The translations under genes and the position numbers were made by a program. From Owenia fusiformis (taxonomy: Eukaryota > Annelida > Polychaeta > Sabellida > Oweniidae), in assembly GCA_903813345.2 (NCBI GenBank), contig CAIIXF020000004.1:9678196-9742195 (forward strand): a stretch of 64,000 nt of DNA. Direction: 5' to 3'. Of the stretch, positions 1 to 10,800 are shown one piece after another (positions within the stretch are counted from its first letter, which is position 1; each line of letters starts with the position of its first letter). The notes under the pieces were generated by a model. That model ran no database searches and was not told the DNA's origin. It saw nothing but the letters and a program-made list of their open reading frames with translations.

Positions 1-2666
1 AGGGAAAATTGCAACCATGCATGACGTTGGGACAATAGACGTGATTGATTGTCTCCTTTATTATAGAGTACACTTTCTTTATTAATGCTAATATATCATT
101 ATTTTCCAGCTCAGCATGAATAAATAGACTTCTTATTGACTTACTTTAATAATAAGTTATAACTACCCTTTCGAATCCCTAGCAAAATTTGACAATAGTT
201 TGTTGATTACATGTACCCTTAAACACTATGGTTAAGGTGGATCGTGCATAGTAACATTATTAAGGCGAGCGCTATTTGGTTTTAAGGACTTTGATTAAGG
301 TGAGAACGGAAAAATAATGGACAAATTTCATTTCAAAGCACTATGGTTAAGGTGGATCGCGCGTAGGAACATTATAATAGCGAACGCTGTTTACCTTTAG
401 CAGGTTAAGGTGGATCGCGCGTAGGATCATTATAATAGCGAACATGATAAGAGTGATCGCTGCAGTTTATTAAGCACCATATTCAAGCACTATACTCTAC
501 TATAAAAAGTTAAAGTATAGTCACACTTAGCCAATTTTACGCGAGAGCTGGATCAGACAAATTAAAAAACCGGGAAACATTTTTGTAAAAATGACAAATG
601 ATAATCAGATATTGGGGCCCATAATAAAAATATCATTTTAAACACATTATGTCTTGATCAAAATTCGAAAAACCAAGGCTTGTTTTCCCAAATTAAAAAG
701 AAACATTCACAAGGGGAGCATGCGCAGAATTTGCAAATACCATATGCAAATATATTGGATACATGCTGCGAGAAGGTAATATGCATATTTGAATTCACGA
801 ATGTACTTACGTTGACATTAGTTCGTTCAGGTTTCACTAATTAATCAAAAATAGCGCTTCCTTGATTCGGCATTTAGTTGTCACTAACACTGTACTGATT
901 TATAACTTGAATCAATTAACTAAATGAAATAATTGTAAGAAAATCAAATATCCTCGCGACACAAGTATCGACTATGTGTCTTTTTATATAAGTCAGGATT
1001 GCTATTATATAAAACGAAATTTATTTCAATGATAACTTACGCCTTGTAATATAATATATTATATGGGATCTAGTACAATTATATTAATTGTTCAGATGTC
1101 AATGATAGACATAATTAAAGGAACTGGATACATTACATTTTAAGTAAATATTCAATTTTACATGATTTGTTTTGATTGTGTCGTCTTGCTTTTAACTTCT
1201 CAAACCAATCGATTTTCTAATATTAATGATATTTTCACTATTCCTTGCAATTGGTCATTTCTCAATACTTCTTGAACTTAGTGAAGCGAGGTGGGCGCTT
1301 ATTAGGGAGTGGGCACAAAATATGGCAATTACGGTAGATGCTTTTCAAAATCATGATTCTGCATTGATTACACAAGAAGACGTCCATTTTATAACATTGT
1401 TCTCAAAATACAATTGAAATAAACGCATTATTAGGAATTGTTTTGACCCGGGGGTATTGCAATATAGATATTCTAAAAATTACGAATTCTATTCCATCAA
1501 ACGTCTACAGTAGCTCGCTGCAATTATCCATAAACCAATTATGAAAAACAAATTACAACTCCCCTCACCTTTACACTCGGCATGATAATATACGATAAGC
1601 TGTCAAAATGTTCAATGTTATCGTCAGCACCAGATACTCGGGTCTCTTGACCCGATATAAATAACTTAATATACAGTCTGCATATTCCCAGTCTTTAGGG
1701 TGTATGTTAATCGAATCATAGGTCTGATTGGATGTTACTCTCACGTGATTTGTTACAGAATTAAGGGAGGTGTAACTATTTTGGAGTTTTCCGACGACTT
1801 TCTATCAATATCATTTATTTGGTCACTAAGTCGATGATATAAGTAAATCATTGATTTTTAGTGATCTATGAATTGACGAGAGTCTTGGCCCGAACGTCTT
1901 TTTATGAAGTTATGAATTATCTAATTTTGCTCAAACCGAAAGATAATTGCGTTAATTTGGGACACTGTGTCCCCCCCGAATTATTGTTACTGCCTGTTTT
2001 CAGATATTCTACAAGCTTTAGATGAAACAACATTGAATTGACCACAAACTAACGGCCCTTTAATTCACTCTATTTATTTCATAACTATACATGTACAGCT
2101 CCACTTTCTTAAGATTTGACCCTTAACCAGTAACAGAGCAGCAAACAAAGTACCGAAGTACCAAACTTTGAAACAATGTACCTTTTTAATATAAAGTTTT
2201 ATTAAGTCAAATTACTCCAGAATTAAATTATCTTTCAAATGAGGTATGACACGATATGCAACATTATGGACTTTTTGCTGTAGAGAGGGGTGCCGTTGTT
2301 TTTTGACACCCTGTATATGACATTGTACCAATAATCAATATAAAAGCAGAGACGGAGCAATCATTTTTTCATTTTTTCCCCATGAACATTCATAAGGTTA
2401 TGAACAAATAGTGATGGACGGTACGATTAAAATCATTCTGTTAAACGACTAAGTTATAAGAATGCGTTTTAATTTTTTTATATCTTGCTTTTCAAAGGTC
2501 CCTGTGAAAGTTTAAAAATATCGCAACCATCTTTTCATGACAAAGTTGTATTGAATTTTTTAAAAAAGTTGTCGGTTTTTTAAATTTTAACTATTTGAAT
2601 TTCCCGCTATTTTCACAGCAAAAGTTTATTGATCATCAAATAATAGAACACTTTACACTGTAACCC
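1..2666. other. Intergenic, no gene seen
   Basis: AT-rich sequence with no coding region I can support. The 63-codon frame near 1226 shows no domain, splice context or recognisable similarity. The only structure I see is the short three-copy repeat at 224-443. Confidence 0.6.
224..443 (+). repeat. Three-copy dispersed ~45 bp repeat
   Basis: Three imperfect copies begin near 224, 339 and 401. They share the core GTTAAGGTGGATCGCGCGTAG followed by an ACATTATAATAGCGAAC-like segment. They are irregularly spaced, so this is a local duplication rather than a true satellite. No coding or RNA function is apparent. Confidence 0.75.
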
Positions 2667-3261
2667 AGGAATATTCCTTGCCGAACCATCTCTCTCCTCA
2701 TATGGTAACTATAACCATATATATGCTTGCCATGTTTAGTAAAACATGCAACAATGTTTTGATATGGTCAAATTTGATCACTTAGAAATGTGATGCTCAA
2801 TTCCAGTAAGCTGCCATCTTTTAAAATTTCACACAGGAAGTGATGTCATCGACTCTCAACTTTGCACATAGCATTAGGTGAGGAGCTATTAAGAATTACA
2901 AAACCAGCAAAATATTCTTTTTCAACTTTGTATCTTATTTAATCCTTCTGAAAACCTCTTCTTTTATTTTAAGTTGACAAGCCCTTTTTGCACAGAAAGT
3001 AATGATCACTTGTCTAGAAGTGATTTTGTGCTACTTTCCTATACTGTTATGGGCAAGGTTATAGAAGATGAGAGTTGATGACTTCACTTCCTGCAAGAAA
3101 TCTTAAAAGATGGCAGCTCACTGGAAATAAGCACTAGATTTTTAAATGAACAATATTGACCATATTAAAACATTTTCCCATGTTTTGCTAAATATGGAAA
3201 CTATATATATGATTATAGCTACCATATCAAGAGAGAAGGGGTCTGGCAAGGAATATTCCTT
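2667..3261. mobile_element. Foldback (MITE-like) element, ~595 bp
   Basis: The left arm (about 2667-2875) reappears inverted at about 3060-3261. Both outer ends read AGGAATATTCC, and both arms contain the segment around AGATGGCAGCT. The loop between them is AT-rich and has no coding potential. This is the form of a non-autonomous foldback DNA element. I could not define a target-site duplication. Confidence 0.7.
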
Positions 3262-3622
3262 TAACTTTTCAACTTTGGATACATGTAGATCAAGTAAAAA
3301 TTAATCAATTTTAACAATTTGCTTTCTTTTTTACGCATACATTCGATTTTATAGCATTTTAAACATGCTGGCATCAGGTACGCCGTAATGTCATTCAAGG
3401 TGCAAAAAATACTTTTAAAATAAATTCATCTGTTTTCTCCTCTAAATCTTCATTAAATATGCTAAACTTTAAAATGAAACAAAAAAAGTAATATTTGAAA
3501 ATATCCTTACATACCAACAACAAGCCCACCCAGGACATCGTATGTTTTGATTCGCTATATGAAAAATCATTCCCATTTGCCAAACGGCGGGCGTACGGCT
3601 GCCGCAGCTTCACAAAATCCAT

Positions 3623-4083
3623 ATAGAAAATCTATATCGTATTACTTATCCCTATACTTTCCTGCATATTTTTCTAGATTAGATGAGAAGATAGGTACGG
3701 TTGTCGTAGATCAATAGAAAATCTATATCGTATTATTTATCCCTATACTTTCCTGCATATTTCCCTAGATTAGATAGGAAGATATGTACGGTTGCCGTAG
3801 ATGAATAGAAAATCTAGATCGTATTACTTATCCCTATACTTTCCTGCATATTTCTCTAGATTAGATAGGAAGATATGTACGGTTGCCGTAGATGAATAGA
3901 AAATCTATATCGTATTACTTATCCCTATACTTTCCTACATATTTCTCTAGATTAGATAGGAAGATATGTACGGTTGCCGTAGATGAATAGAAAATCTATA
4001 TCGTATTACTTATCCCTATACATTCCTGCATATTCTCTAGATTAGATGAGAAGATATGGTCGCCGTACGGTTGCCGTAGATCA
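3623..4083 (+). repeat. 91-bp tandem satellite, five copies
   Basis: Units start at 3623, 3714, 3805, 3896 and 3987, each beginning ATAGAAAATCTATATCGTAT and ending near GTACGGTTGCCGTAGATGA. Spacing is exactly 91 bp until the last, slightly rearranged unit. Copies differ by a few substitutions. The array ends right at the start of the tRNA cluster. Confidence 0.92.
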
Positions 4084-4151
4084 AACGTGAATGAGGCATG
4101 AGCATCCATTTCTGTCATGCGGTTGACCTGGGTTCGACCACATGAGGAGAT
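4080..4151 (+). pseudogene. tRNA-Asp relic
   Basis: The stretch aligns with the intact tRNA-Asp at 7721-7792 through the anticodon region (CTGTCA) and the T-arm (GGGTTCGA). The acceptor stem and anticodon stem are broken, so it should not fold or function. It marks the first, decayed unit of the tRNA array. Confidence 0.6.
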
Positions 4152-4215
4152 TTACTTTTTATTTTGTAAAGGTTGCATCGCGTATATGGTAATCAATGTG
4201 CAACCTCATGACACA

Positions 4216-4232
4216 GTCTCCGTGGCGCAATT

Positions 4233-4289
<57 letters not shown>
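4216..4289 (+). tRNA. tRNA-Asn (GUU), array copy 1
   Basis: A 74-nt tRNA with acceptor pairing GTCTCCG/CGGGGAC, D-loop AATTGGTTA, anticodon loop CTGTTAA (GTT at 4250-4252) and T-loop TTCAAGC. The 3' CCA is not encoded, as expected in eukaryotes. There is no intron. A Pol III T4 stop follows at 4297-4300. It decodes AAY asparagine codons. Confidence 0.97.
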
Positions 4290-4515
4290 TTAGAGCTTTT
4301 GCCATCCTGTATTGAACAACTGAAATATTGTTTTGTTTGAATGAGTATCAATTTGAGTCACATTTATAATCGAATGAGATAGATTAATTTTAACTTGCTT
4401 TGTATTTGAAATCGTCCTCATTTCTTTTTTGATCGAAATTTTGCATGATATTTAAGATACTTGTATTGCTTTTTTTCAAATCGTTCCCACTTTGTCGTCC
4501 AACGACCAAGAATCA

Positions 4516-4577
4516 GTCTCCGTGGCGCGCCCAGTTATTAACTGGAAGGTTGGTGGTTCAAGATCAACCGAGGTTGT
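4516..4577 (+). pseudogene. tRNA-Asn pseudogene with internal deletion
   Basis: It begins like the functional genes but loses most of the D-arm and anticodon 5' stem (GGCGCGCCCAGTTATTAAC). The acceptor 3' side is changed to CGAGGTTG. A second copy with the same deletion lies at 5103-5163, so the deletion predates the tandem duplication. Confidence 0.8.
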
Positions 4578-4697
4578 TTGAATGAGTATCAATTTGAGTT
4601 GCATTGATAATCGAACGCGATAGATTAATTTAGCATTTTCAATCGAGTGCGGTAGATGAATTTTAACTTTCTTCGTTTTGAATCTTCCTTGTTTCTA

Positions 4698-4722
4698 GGT
4701 TCGATTCCCAGACTACTGGTTC
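4698..4722 (+). pseudogene. 3' fragment of tRNA-Asp
   Basis: Only the T-arm (GGTTCGATTCCCAGAC) of the tRNA-Asp survives. Downstream flank TTTACTT-like sequence is shared with the intact tRNA-Asp at 7721. Equivalent fragments recur near 5286 and 5801, one per array unit. Confidence 0.65.
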
Positions 4723-4804
4723 GTTTAATTTTGGTTAACTTTTTTACTTCTCATTTTGTAAATGTTGCACCTTGTAATATATTGTGGTTTTTATGTCAAT
4801 AACT

Positions 4805-4806
<2 letters not shown>

Positions 4807-4880
<74 letters not shown>
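4807..4880 (+). tRNA. tRNA-Asn (GUU), array copy 2
   Basis: A 74-nt gene identical to copy 1 apart from the D-loop (AATCGGTTA). All stems pair and the anticodon is GTT. A T4 terminator lies at 4888-4891. Its start is 591 bp downstream of copy 1, which defines the array period. Confidence 0.97.
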
Positions 4881-5102
4881 TTAGAGCTTTTGCCATCCTG
4901 TATTGAACAACTGAAATATTGTTTTGTTTGAATGAGTATCAATTTTGGCCGCATTTATAATCAAATGAGATTAATTTTAACTTTCTTTCTATTTGAAATC
5001 GTCCTCATTTCTTTTTTGATCGAAATTTTGCATGATATTTAAGATACTTGTATTGATCTTTTTCAAATCGTTCCCACTTTGTTGTCCAACGACCAAGAAT
5101 CA

Positions 5103-5163
5103 GTCTCCGTGGCGCGCCCAGTTAGTAACTGGAAGGTTGGTGGTTCAAGCTCAACCGAGGTTG
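5103..5163 (+). pseudogene. tRNA-Asn pseudogene (duplicate of 4516 relic)
   Basis: It carries the same D-arm/anticodon-stem deletion as the relic at 4516 and differs from it by a few bases. It lies 296 bp after tRNA-Asn copy 2. The matching relic lies 300 bp after copy 1. Confidence 0.8.
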
Positions 5164-5285
5164 TTTGAATGAGTATCAATTTGAGTTGCATTGATAATCG
5201 AACGCGAAAGATGAATTTAACATTTTCAATCGAATGCGGTAGATGAATTTTGACTTGCTTCGTTCAGAAATCTTTCTTGTTTCAA

Positions 5286-5310
5286 GGTTCGATTCCCAGA
5301 CTACCGGTTC
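5286..5310 (+). pseudogene. 3' fragment of tRNA-Asp
   Basis: T-arm remnant GGTTCGATTCCCAGAC with the same downstream context as the fragment at 4698. It is the second unit's copy of the decayed tRNA-Asp. Confidence 0.65.
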
Positions 5311-5406
5311 GTTTAATTTTGGTTTACTTTTTTTTACTTCTCATTTTGTAAATGTTGCACCTTGCAATATATTGTGGTAATTAGTTTGTGGTCATCCACT
5401 CTAGCT

Positions 5407-5422
5407 GTCTCCGTGGCGCAAA

Positions 5423-5480
<58 letters not shown>
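5407..5480 (+). tRNA. tRNA-Asn (GUU), array copy 3
   Basis: A 74-nt gene with D-loop AAACGGTTA and otherwise the same sequence and folding as the other copies. Unlike copies 1, 2 and 4 it has no T4 run within about 20 nt of its 3' end (TTATAGCGACTGCG follows). Termination may therefore be weaker. Confidence 0.95.
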
Positions 5481-5800
5481 TTATAGCGACTGCGAACCTG
5501 TGTTGAGCAACTGAACTATTGTTCTGTTTGAATGAGTATCAAGCATGAATGAATGAGCATTGATAATCGAACGCGATAGATTAATTTAGCATTTTCACAA
5601 GCTGGTATCGAAATATTTGTCCGCTGTGACGGAGCATGCTATTTTTCATAAAAACACTAAGAATACACGATTTATTTTTTTAACTCATATGTTTCGTTAT
5701 ACCAAAGAAAATTACTTCCATGCAATGGCTATATCATTTGCTGGTAACTGTCACTTCTGTTTGAAGTCCAATTTCGCTGGGAAGAAAAGCTATTGAAAAT

Positions 5801-5822
5801 GGTTCGATTCCCAGACGGGTTC
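5801..5822 (+). pseudogene. 3' fragment of tRNA-Asp
   Basis: A third T-arm remnant (GGTTCGATTCCCAGACGGG) followed by the TTTGTTTACTTCTCATTTT flank that also follows the intact tRNA-Asp. It belongs to the array unit later interrupted by the LINE. Confidence 0.65.
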
Positions 5823-5884
5823 GTTTAATTTTGGTTTACTTTTTGTTTACTTCTCATTTTATAAATGTCGTACCTTGTGTAATA

Positions 5885-7345
5885 TTTATTTATTTATTTA
5901 TTTATTTAGCCTCCAATACTGAAGAATAGTTTGACAATTAAAACAATCTTACACTATACCTTATGCTAATTAGACAATTACAATATCATGAATTATACAT
6001 GTATACATGGGCAAAATTTAGACCCAAAATAACAATGGATACATTGGTAAATCAGCTAAAAAATCTTCTGTGGTACATAATTGATACACTCTTACATGAA
6101 ATAATCAAAACATTATCCCAATTTTTCATTGGAAACTCCATGCCTAAAATAATGTTATATAATACCTCACATGAAAGTATCTTAAATGTAGGATTTTCCT
6201 TAATCAAATTTTCAATCATAATCTTTCTGATATCAACATAATTATCACAACCCATAATAAAATGATAAAGATCCTCTAATGAGTTATTATTGCATTTCTT
6301 ACATTCCCTATTTTCTCTAGGTGAACCATGGTTGTTAATTTCTAAATTATGTATACCACATAGCAACTTAATCATCATATTACATTTTTGCTTAAGTTCA
6401 GGATGTTTAAGTCCTAAGTAATACCAGATAGAAGGAATGTCAACATGCAACTGTACAGTTCTAAAATCTTGAAGTTGAATACTCATTGATAAAGATTGTC
6501 TCCAACTATTAAATTCAAAATCCCTAACATTGTTCTTACATATTTTTTTCCAAAGAAACTTTGACATATTTATACAACCATTGTACATGAAGCTCACAAC
6601 ATTGTCCAACAATTTATATTTATTTAAAATAGTAATATACTCTTTAGTAATACCACCTGCTTGATGATTCACTAAACATTCAAACACTCTAAATATAAAA
6701 ATGTTTCTATAAATATTACTGGCACCCAAGGACAATATGTTGAAACAGAACATTAGCTTACATAGCTCAATATTATATAATATTCCTCTCCACCCCAATA
6801 ATGCCAAGCATGCATCATTTGGTGTATTCTGAGGTAAATTCTGAATAGATTTACACATGTGTTTATGAGTTTTTTCATAAAGTTCAACCTCCTGCTTATT
6901 AAAAGATCTAACTTCTGCTCCATATAGCATTTTAGGTATCATTACAGATTGGTAAACCTTAGAAAGTATTAGGGGGTTTAAACCATCATTCCTCATTCTG
7001 GCTCCTACACATGCATAAAAATTTCATCTTGCATCACTTATTGTACCATTAACATTCCTCAACTTATCAGAATTATTATTTGCATAAACATTAACACCAA
7101 GATGCTTATATGAATTCTCCTCATTAATTACAAGGTTTTCAATTGTAATGTTGGTACCTTCAGAGTGTTGTCTTTTCTTTTTCTGACTTTTTGTCTCTCC
7201 AAAAACCATAATTGCGCTCTTGGAAGCATTAAATTGAAATCGCCACTTATTGGCATAATTATTAGCAAGTTTAAATTGATCAATTAATTTACTCTTGTGT
7301 ATAGCTAGAATTGCTAGATCATCAGCATAACACACACAACTCTAT
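5885..7345 (-). mobile_element. 5'-truncated LINE inserted in the tRNA array
   Basis: A minus-strand non-LTR retrotransposon fragment. Its 3' end is a (TAAA)n tail, seen as the TTTA repeats at 5885-5908. Its 5' end near 7345 cuts off just before the reverse-transcriptase YADD motif. Flanks on both sides resume the tRNA-array spacer (TAATAT before, ATGGTAATTAATT after), so the insertion interrupted one array unit. 5' truncation is typical of target-primed reverse transcription. Confidence 0.88.
6052..7335 (-). pseudogene. LINE reverse-transcriptase C-terminal part, broken
   Basis: Translation begins at the RT active-site motif CYADDLAIL, then shows a thumb-like HLGV segment and the long C-terminal region seen in LINE ORF2. 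Near the end is a CxxC...H...C zinc-knuckle-like motif (CKKCNNN...HFIMGC). One in-frame TGA near 7024 splits the frame. The endonuclease and the N-terminal RT motifs are missing, so it cannot act on its own. I do not assign a clade. Confidence 0.85.
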
Positions 7346-7372
7346 AATGGTAATTAATTCTGGTCATTCACA

Positions 7373-7374
<2 letters not shown>

Positions 7375-7447
<73 letters not shown>

Positions 7448-7448
7448 A
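7375..7448 (+). tRNA. tRNA-Asn (GUU), array copy 4
   Basis: A 74-nt gene with all stems intact and anticodon GTT. The discriminator base is A rather than the G of copies 1-3, a position that could affect recognition. A T4 terminator lies at 7456-7459. It sits about 30 bp beyond the LINE insertion and was once adjacent to copy 3's unit. Confidence 0.95.
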
Positions 7449-7720
7449 TTATAACTTTTGTCATCCTGTATTGAACAACTGAAATATGTTTTGTTTGAAT
7501 AAGTATCAACCCGAGTTGCGTTTATAATCGAATGCGATAGACTAATTAACATAGTTTGGATATGACATCGTCCTCGTTTCTTTTTGATTGCCATATTTAA
7601 GTTTTATATACTCTAGATACTTTATCACAATTATCATTAATTACACCATGTGTATATTCTAGCTACTAAACTCGTATTGTTTTATTTTTGAAATTTTGCC
7701 CTTTTTACCTGGGAACCAAA

Positions 7721-7792
7721 TCCTCGTTAGTATAGTGGTGAGTATCCCCGCCTGTCACGCGGGAGACATGGGTTCGATTCCCAGACGGGGAG
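7721..7792 (+). tRNA. tRNA-Asp (GUC)
   Basis: A 72-nt gene with acceptor pairing TCCTCGT/ACGGGGA, D-loop AGTATAGTGGTGA, anticodon loop CTGTCAC (GTC at 7754-7756), T-loop TTCGATT and discriminator G. A T5 terminator lies at 7799-7803. It is the only intact tRNA-Asp here. Fragments of the same gene recur in the earlier array units. Confidence 0.96.
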
Positions 7793-7860
7793 GTTTACTT
7801 TTTGTTTACTTCTGATTTTGGAAATGTTGCACCTGTGGTAATCACCCAGTATCCCACACG

Positions 7861-7922
7861 GTCTCCATGGGGCAATTTGTTAGCGCAATTTGTTAACCGG
7901 CTGATAAGCCCACCCGGGGACG
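7861..7922 (+). pseudogene. tRNA-Asn pseudogene
   Basis: Retains the GTCTCC 5' end and the CCCACCCGGGGACG 3' end. The D-arm is mutated and the anticodon stem and T-arm are partly deleted (TTTGTTAACCGGCTGATAAGCC). It lies 140 bp from the start of the tRNA-Asp and closes the array. Confidence 0.8.
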
Positions 7923-7929
7923 TTATTTG

Positions 7930-9600
7930 TTTTGCTATCGTGGTTATGAACAACTGTTTTGAATGAGTATCAAAATCACAGGGAGAATCTAAAGCCCCGT
8001 TTAACTTCCTAAAGATTTACACAACACTTTATATTTTAATTTCATCATATCCCCCAAGGCCCAGCTTCTAGCAGGAGCAATAAAGCAAAGACCCGTTGAA
8101 ACCATGAGGAGGCCTCGCTGAAAAGACGAGGAGGTCCCGCTGAAAACAGGAGCAAATGTCTCTCAAAAATGGAGTGAAATCTCCCAATATCGTCCCCAGC
8201 TTGATCCACTATTGCACCCAGTTTTATGAATACATTATTCATTGATACAATTCTAAAAAACAGCAAATACAAGCGTATTAATATTGTACATATTATGATA
8301 CGTTGTAATGGAAAAACTCAGTATGACATTCCAAGCCATTTTCCAGAATAAAAAAGGTCATCTAAGAAATGTGATGAGTATTAGATCCCATCTGGAGTCT
8401 AATAAAACAAAGTATGAGACGTGTTCATTTAAAATAGTATCCAGTCAAATCCATATCAATATGAATCATTTAAAAAGTTCCAGCGATGCCCAAAAAGGCC
8501 CACTATAGCTAATTAAGGCCCTACAAATTGTTTGGGCGCAATTTTTCTGGGCCCACCAATGAAGGGGGGGGGGGCGTCCCCCTTGATCTACCAGTGCTTA
8601 TCATGTGAGAGCTATATGTAATCGGCGATGTTACAACACACACACATATTAATTTCCCCCTACCCCCTACCTCTAGTATTGTTGGTAAACATAAACATAT
8701 ACTCTTTTCAATAAAACCTCCCAGTTGTCAAACTTAGGAAGGGGAGTGTTGATGCCGTGTATGTTTAATGAGTATTTTCTAGATATCATAGTGACATTAG
8801 CAAACACGTAGACACATGGTCTCTAAACCTGCTATAATCCACAGATAATACCAAAATATATCACTACGAAGTAGGTACTAATCCCATGTGTATTTATATT
8901 GCCAGACTTGTCAAAGCAAGCATTTCATTGGTAGAATTTCTGCTGGGGAATTATGGGATATTTTGTCCTCTGGTGTATATAAAAATGATGACACGGTTTA
9001 GGTGTTAATGACCCTCGCGCGAAATCACGTCATATTTTCATACATTTTGAATTCATTGACAGGAACTTATGGTAACCTGTTACTTTATTCCCCCTGTTGA
9101 TTGATTCACAATCAAAGGAAGCCGATCTTTATATACAATTATTTTATATTCTATGTTTTGGCCAATTTGAAAACATAAGCATGCTATATTGTAAGAGCTA
9201 CTCGCGTTAATAGACAATCAAGAGGATGAAATATGGAGAGATAATCGATAGAGATATTATATAGGATTTGGGAGATCCCTTTATTGTGAAATTGCATGTA
9301 GATTAGTATATTTATGTTGGTTTATTTATCTGGGGTGTTAATGAATTCCAGTTTTTTTGTTGCTCTGTCAACGTTTATTTGGTGGATTTTCTGTTTTTTA
9401 TGAATCATGTCACAAGTGATTAGCATTTCTGTTTTTTACCCTGAGGTCCAAATAATGATTCAATCCAAAACCTTCTAAACTGGTTACCATGGCAATCAGT
9501 CCATTGCCCAATTGGCAATACGGTCAATCTTTTGTCCAGAGAAAACGGTTATTAGAGTATCAATCGAGTAACCATGAATTTCGAAAATTACCTCAAAATC
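7930..9600. other. Intergenic, no gene seen
   Basis: No supported gene. It contains a small G-tract repeat at 8521-8590 (a run of eleven G flanked by GGGCCCACC and CGTCCCCC). Short frames at 8045-8272 and 8308-8508 show no domain or splice context. Confidence 0.55.
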
Positions 9601-9614
9601 GAAATATTTTACTA

Positions 9615-9676
9615 TACGCGCTGACTGAAGACGAAGCTCTCTTTTAAGAAGCGAAGTCGAACAAATGCAAAGGGTA
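9615..9676 (-). mobile_element. Short TACCCT-ended repeat, copy 1
   Basis: On the minus strand this reads TACCCTTTGCATTTGTTCGACTTCGC and on to CGCGTA. It belongs to the ~75 bp family also found at 11256-11329 and 22422-22497. The ends are short inverted repeats (TACCCT / AGGGTA), as in very small non-autonomous DNA elements. Confidence 0.65.
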
Positions 9677-9907
9677 AAACGTTTCGAAATGCTTCTCAGT
9701 CTTGTGGTACGTACATGCAACACTAGTTGTCATGACTATTTTAAAACTTTGAATTTCGGCCCCACTGGTTATAATGTAGCATTTATGGATAGTAAACCAT
9801 CACTATATTTTCTTATTTTATGTATAGGAAAAAGGCCCCCATCTTCACAAAAAGTATGCCAACGTATATCCCAGTCAATACAATATCTATTAAGTTATCA
9901 CTACTCT

Positions 9908-10232
9908 TACCCTGCGTGCAGTCTAGTTGTAGAACCAAGAAGGATTGGAAGCCGTTATTCAAACTCGATACTCTGTTGCCCGGCGTAGATCAATTTGGTA
10001 ACAATATTTCTCACATTCTGGAGACAAGAACTGCCAAGAATACAACCATACCATTCCAAACCAACCAAACCAACCATTCGTAATGGCCACGTTCCAACGA
10101 GATACTTGGTCCATTTTACCAAATTGTTCCACTGCAGGCAATGGAGTATATCGAGTATGAATGATGGCTGCGAATTCTCCTCGTTATAGAACCTCTCTTT
10201 TAAGAAGTGAAGTCGAACAGAATCAAATGGTA
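9908..10232 (-). mobile_element. TACCCT-family repeat split by a foldback insertion
   Basis: The outer parts (9908-9936 and about 10187-10232) are the two halves of another TACCCT-family copy. Between them sits a ~250 bp foldback segment (9937-10186) with ~100 bp arms, around CAAACTCGATACTC on one side and its inverted partner on the other. TAGAACC occurs at both junctions (9930-9936 and 10187-10193) and looks like the 7-bp target duplication. Confidence 0.6.
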
Positions 10233-10602
10233 CACTTTTCTGTAAAAACAAAACAATCATTTTACTCGAATAAGTACTCTATAACTATAGCGTAACTTAA
10301 GTGCATTTTATCTCATTTGATGTATCCAATAATTATCACAGTAATATGGTGATCACTCTATACCATTACGTGTGAAATAATTCCTATTCATACAAAAGTT
10401 TTAGTGTTCGTGAATTATTTAAGATATATCCACTTAATTAGCAACTTGTAGCATTTAATAAAAGGTATATGAATTACGAGTTATCTATGATAATCACTGC
10501 ATGTGTACAATTAATTTGTGTTTATTTGATCGATATATTATTGTCAGTTCTATATTTCATTTTGTATTTTCAGAATGGATGATTAATTATTGTTGTACTT
10601 AA

Positions 10603-10800
10603 TCAGTCCCGTAGTCAGGGGGTTGAGCGACCCCCCCTGGCTAACATTTTTTCTTAAAAATGCAGTTTTCACTATTCTGAGCATTACAAGTGATTTTAGG
10701 CCAACGTTGTCAAAGGTGAACCCCCCTGGAATTTTTTGAATTGTGACCAACCCCCACCCCCCGACCCCCTCTTGGCAGCAAAAGCTGTCCACGGGCCTAT
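10603..10800 (+). repeat. C/G-tract interspersed repeat, copy A
   Basis: Starts CAGTCCCGTAGTCAGGGGG and contains alternating C6-7 tracts and the body TGAGCATTACAAGTGATTTTAGGCC. Related copies lie at 11343-11510, 14836-15015 and 37905-38001. The long homopolymer C/G tracts next to 'cccgtagccagga' mark the family. No coding potential. Confidence 0.7.

Noticed and set aside
3395-3622. 75-codon minus-strand frame before the satellite
   Set aside because: Its N-terminal part overlaps satellite-like sequence and the rest has no coding signature.
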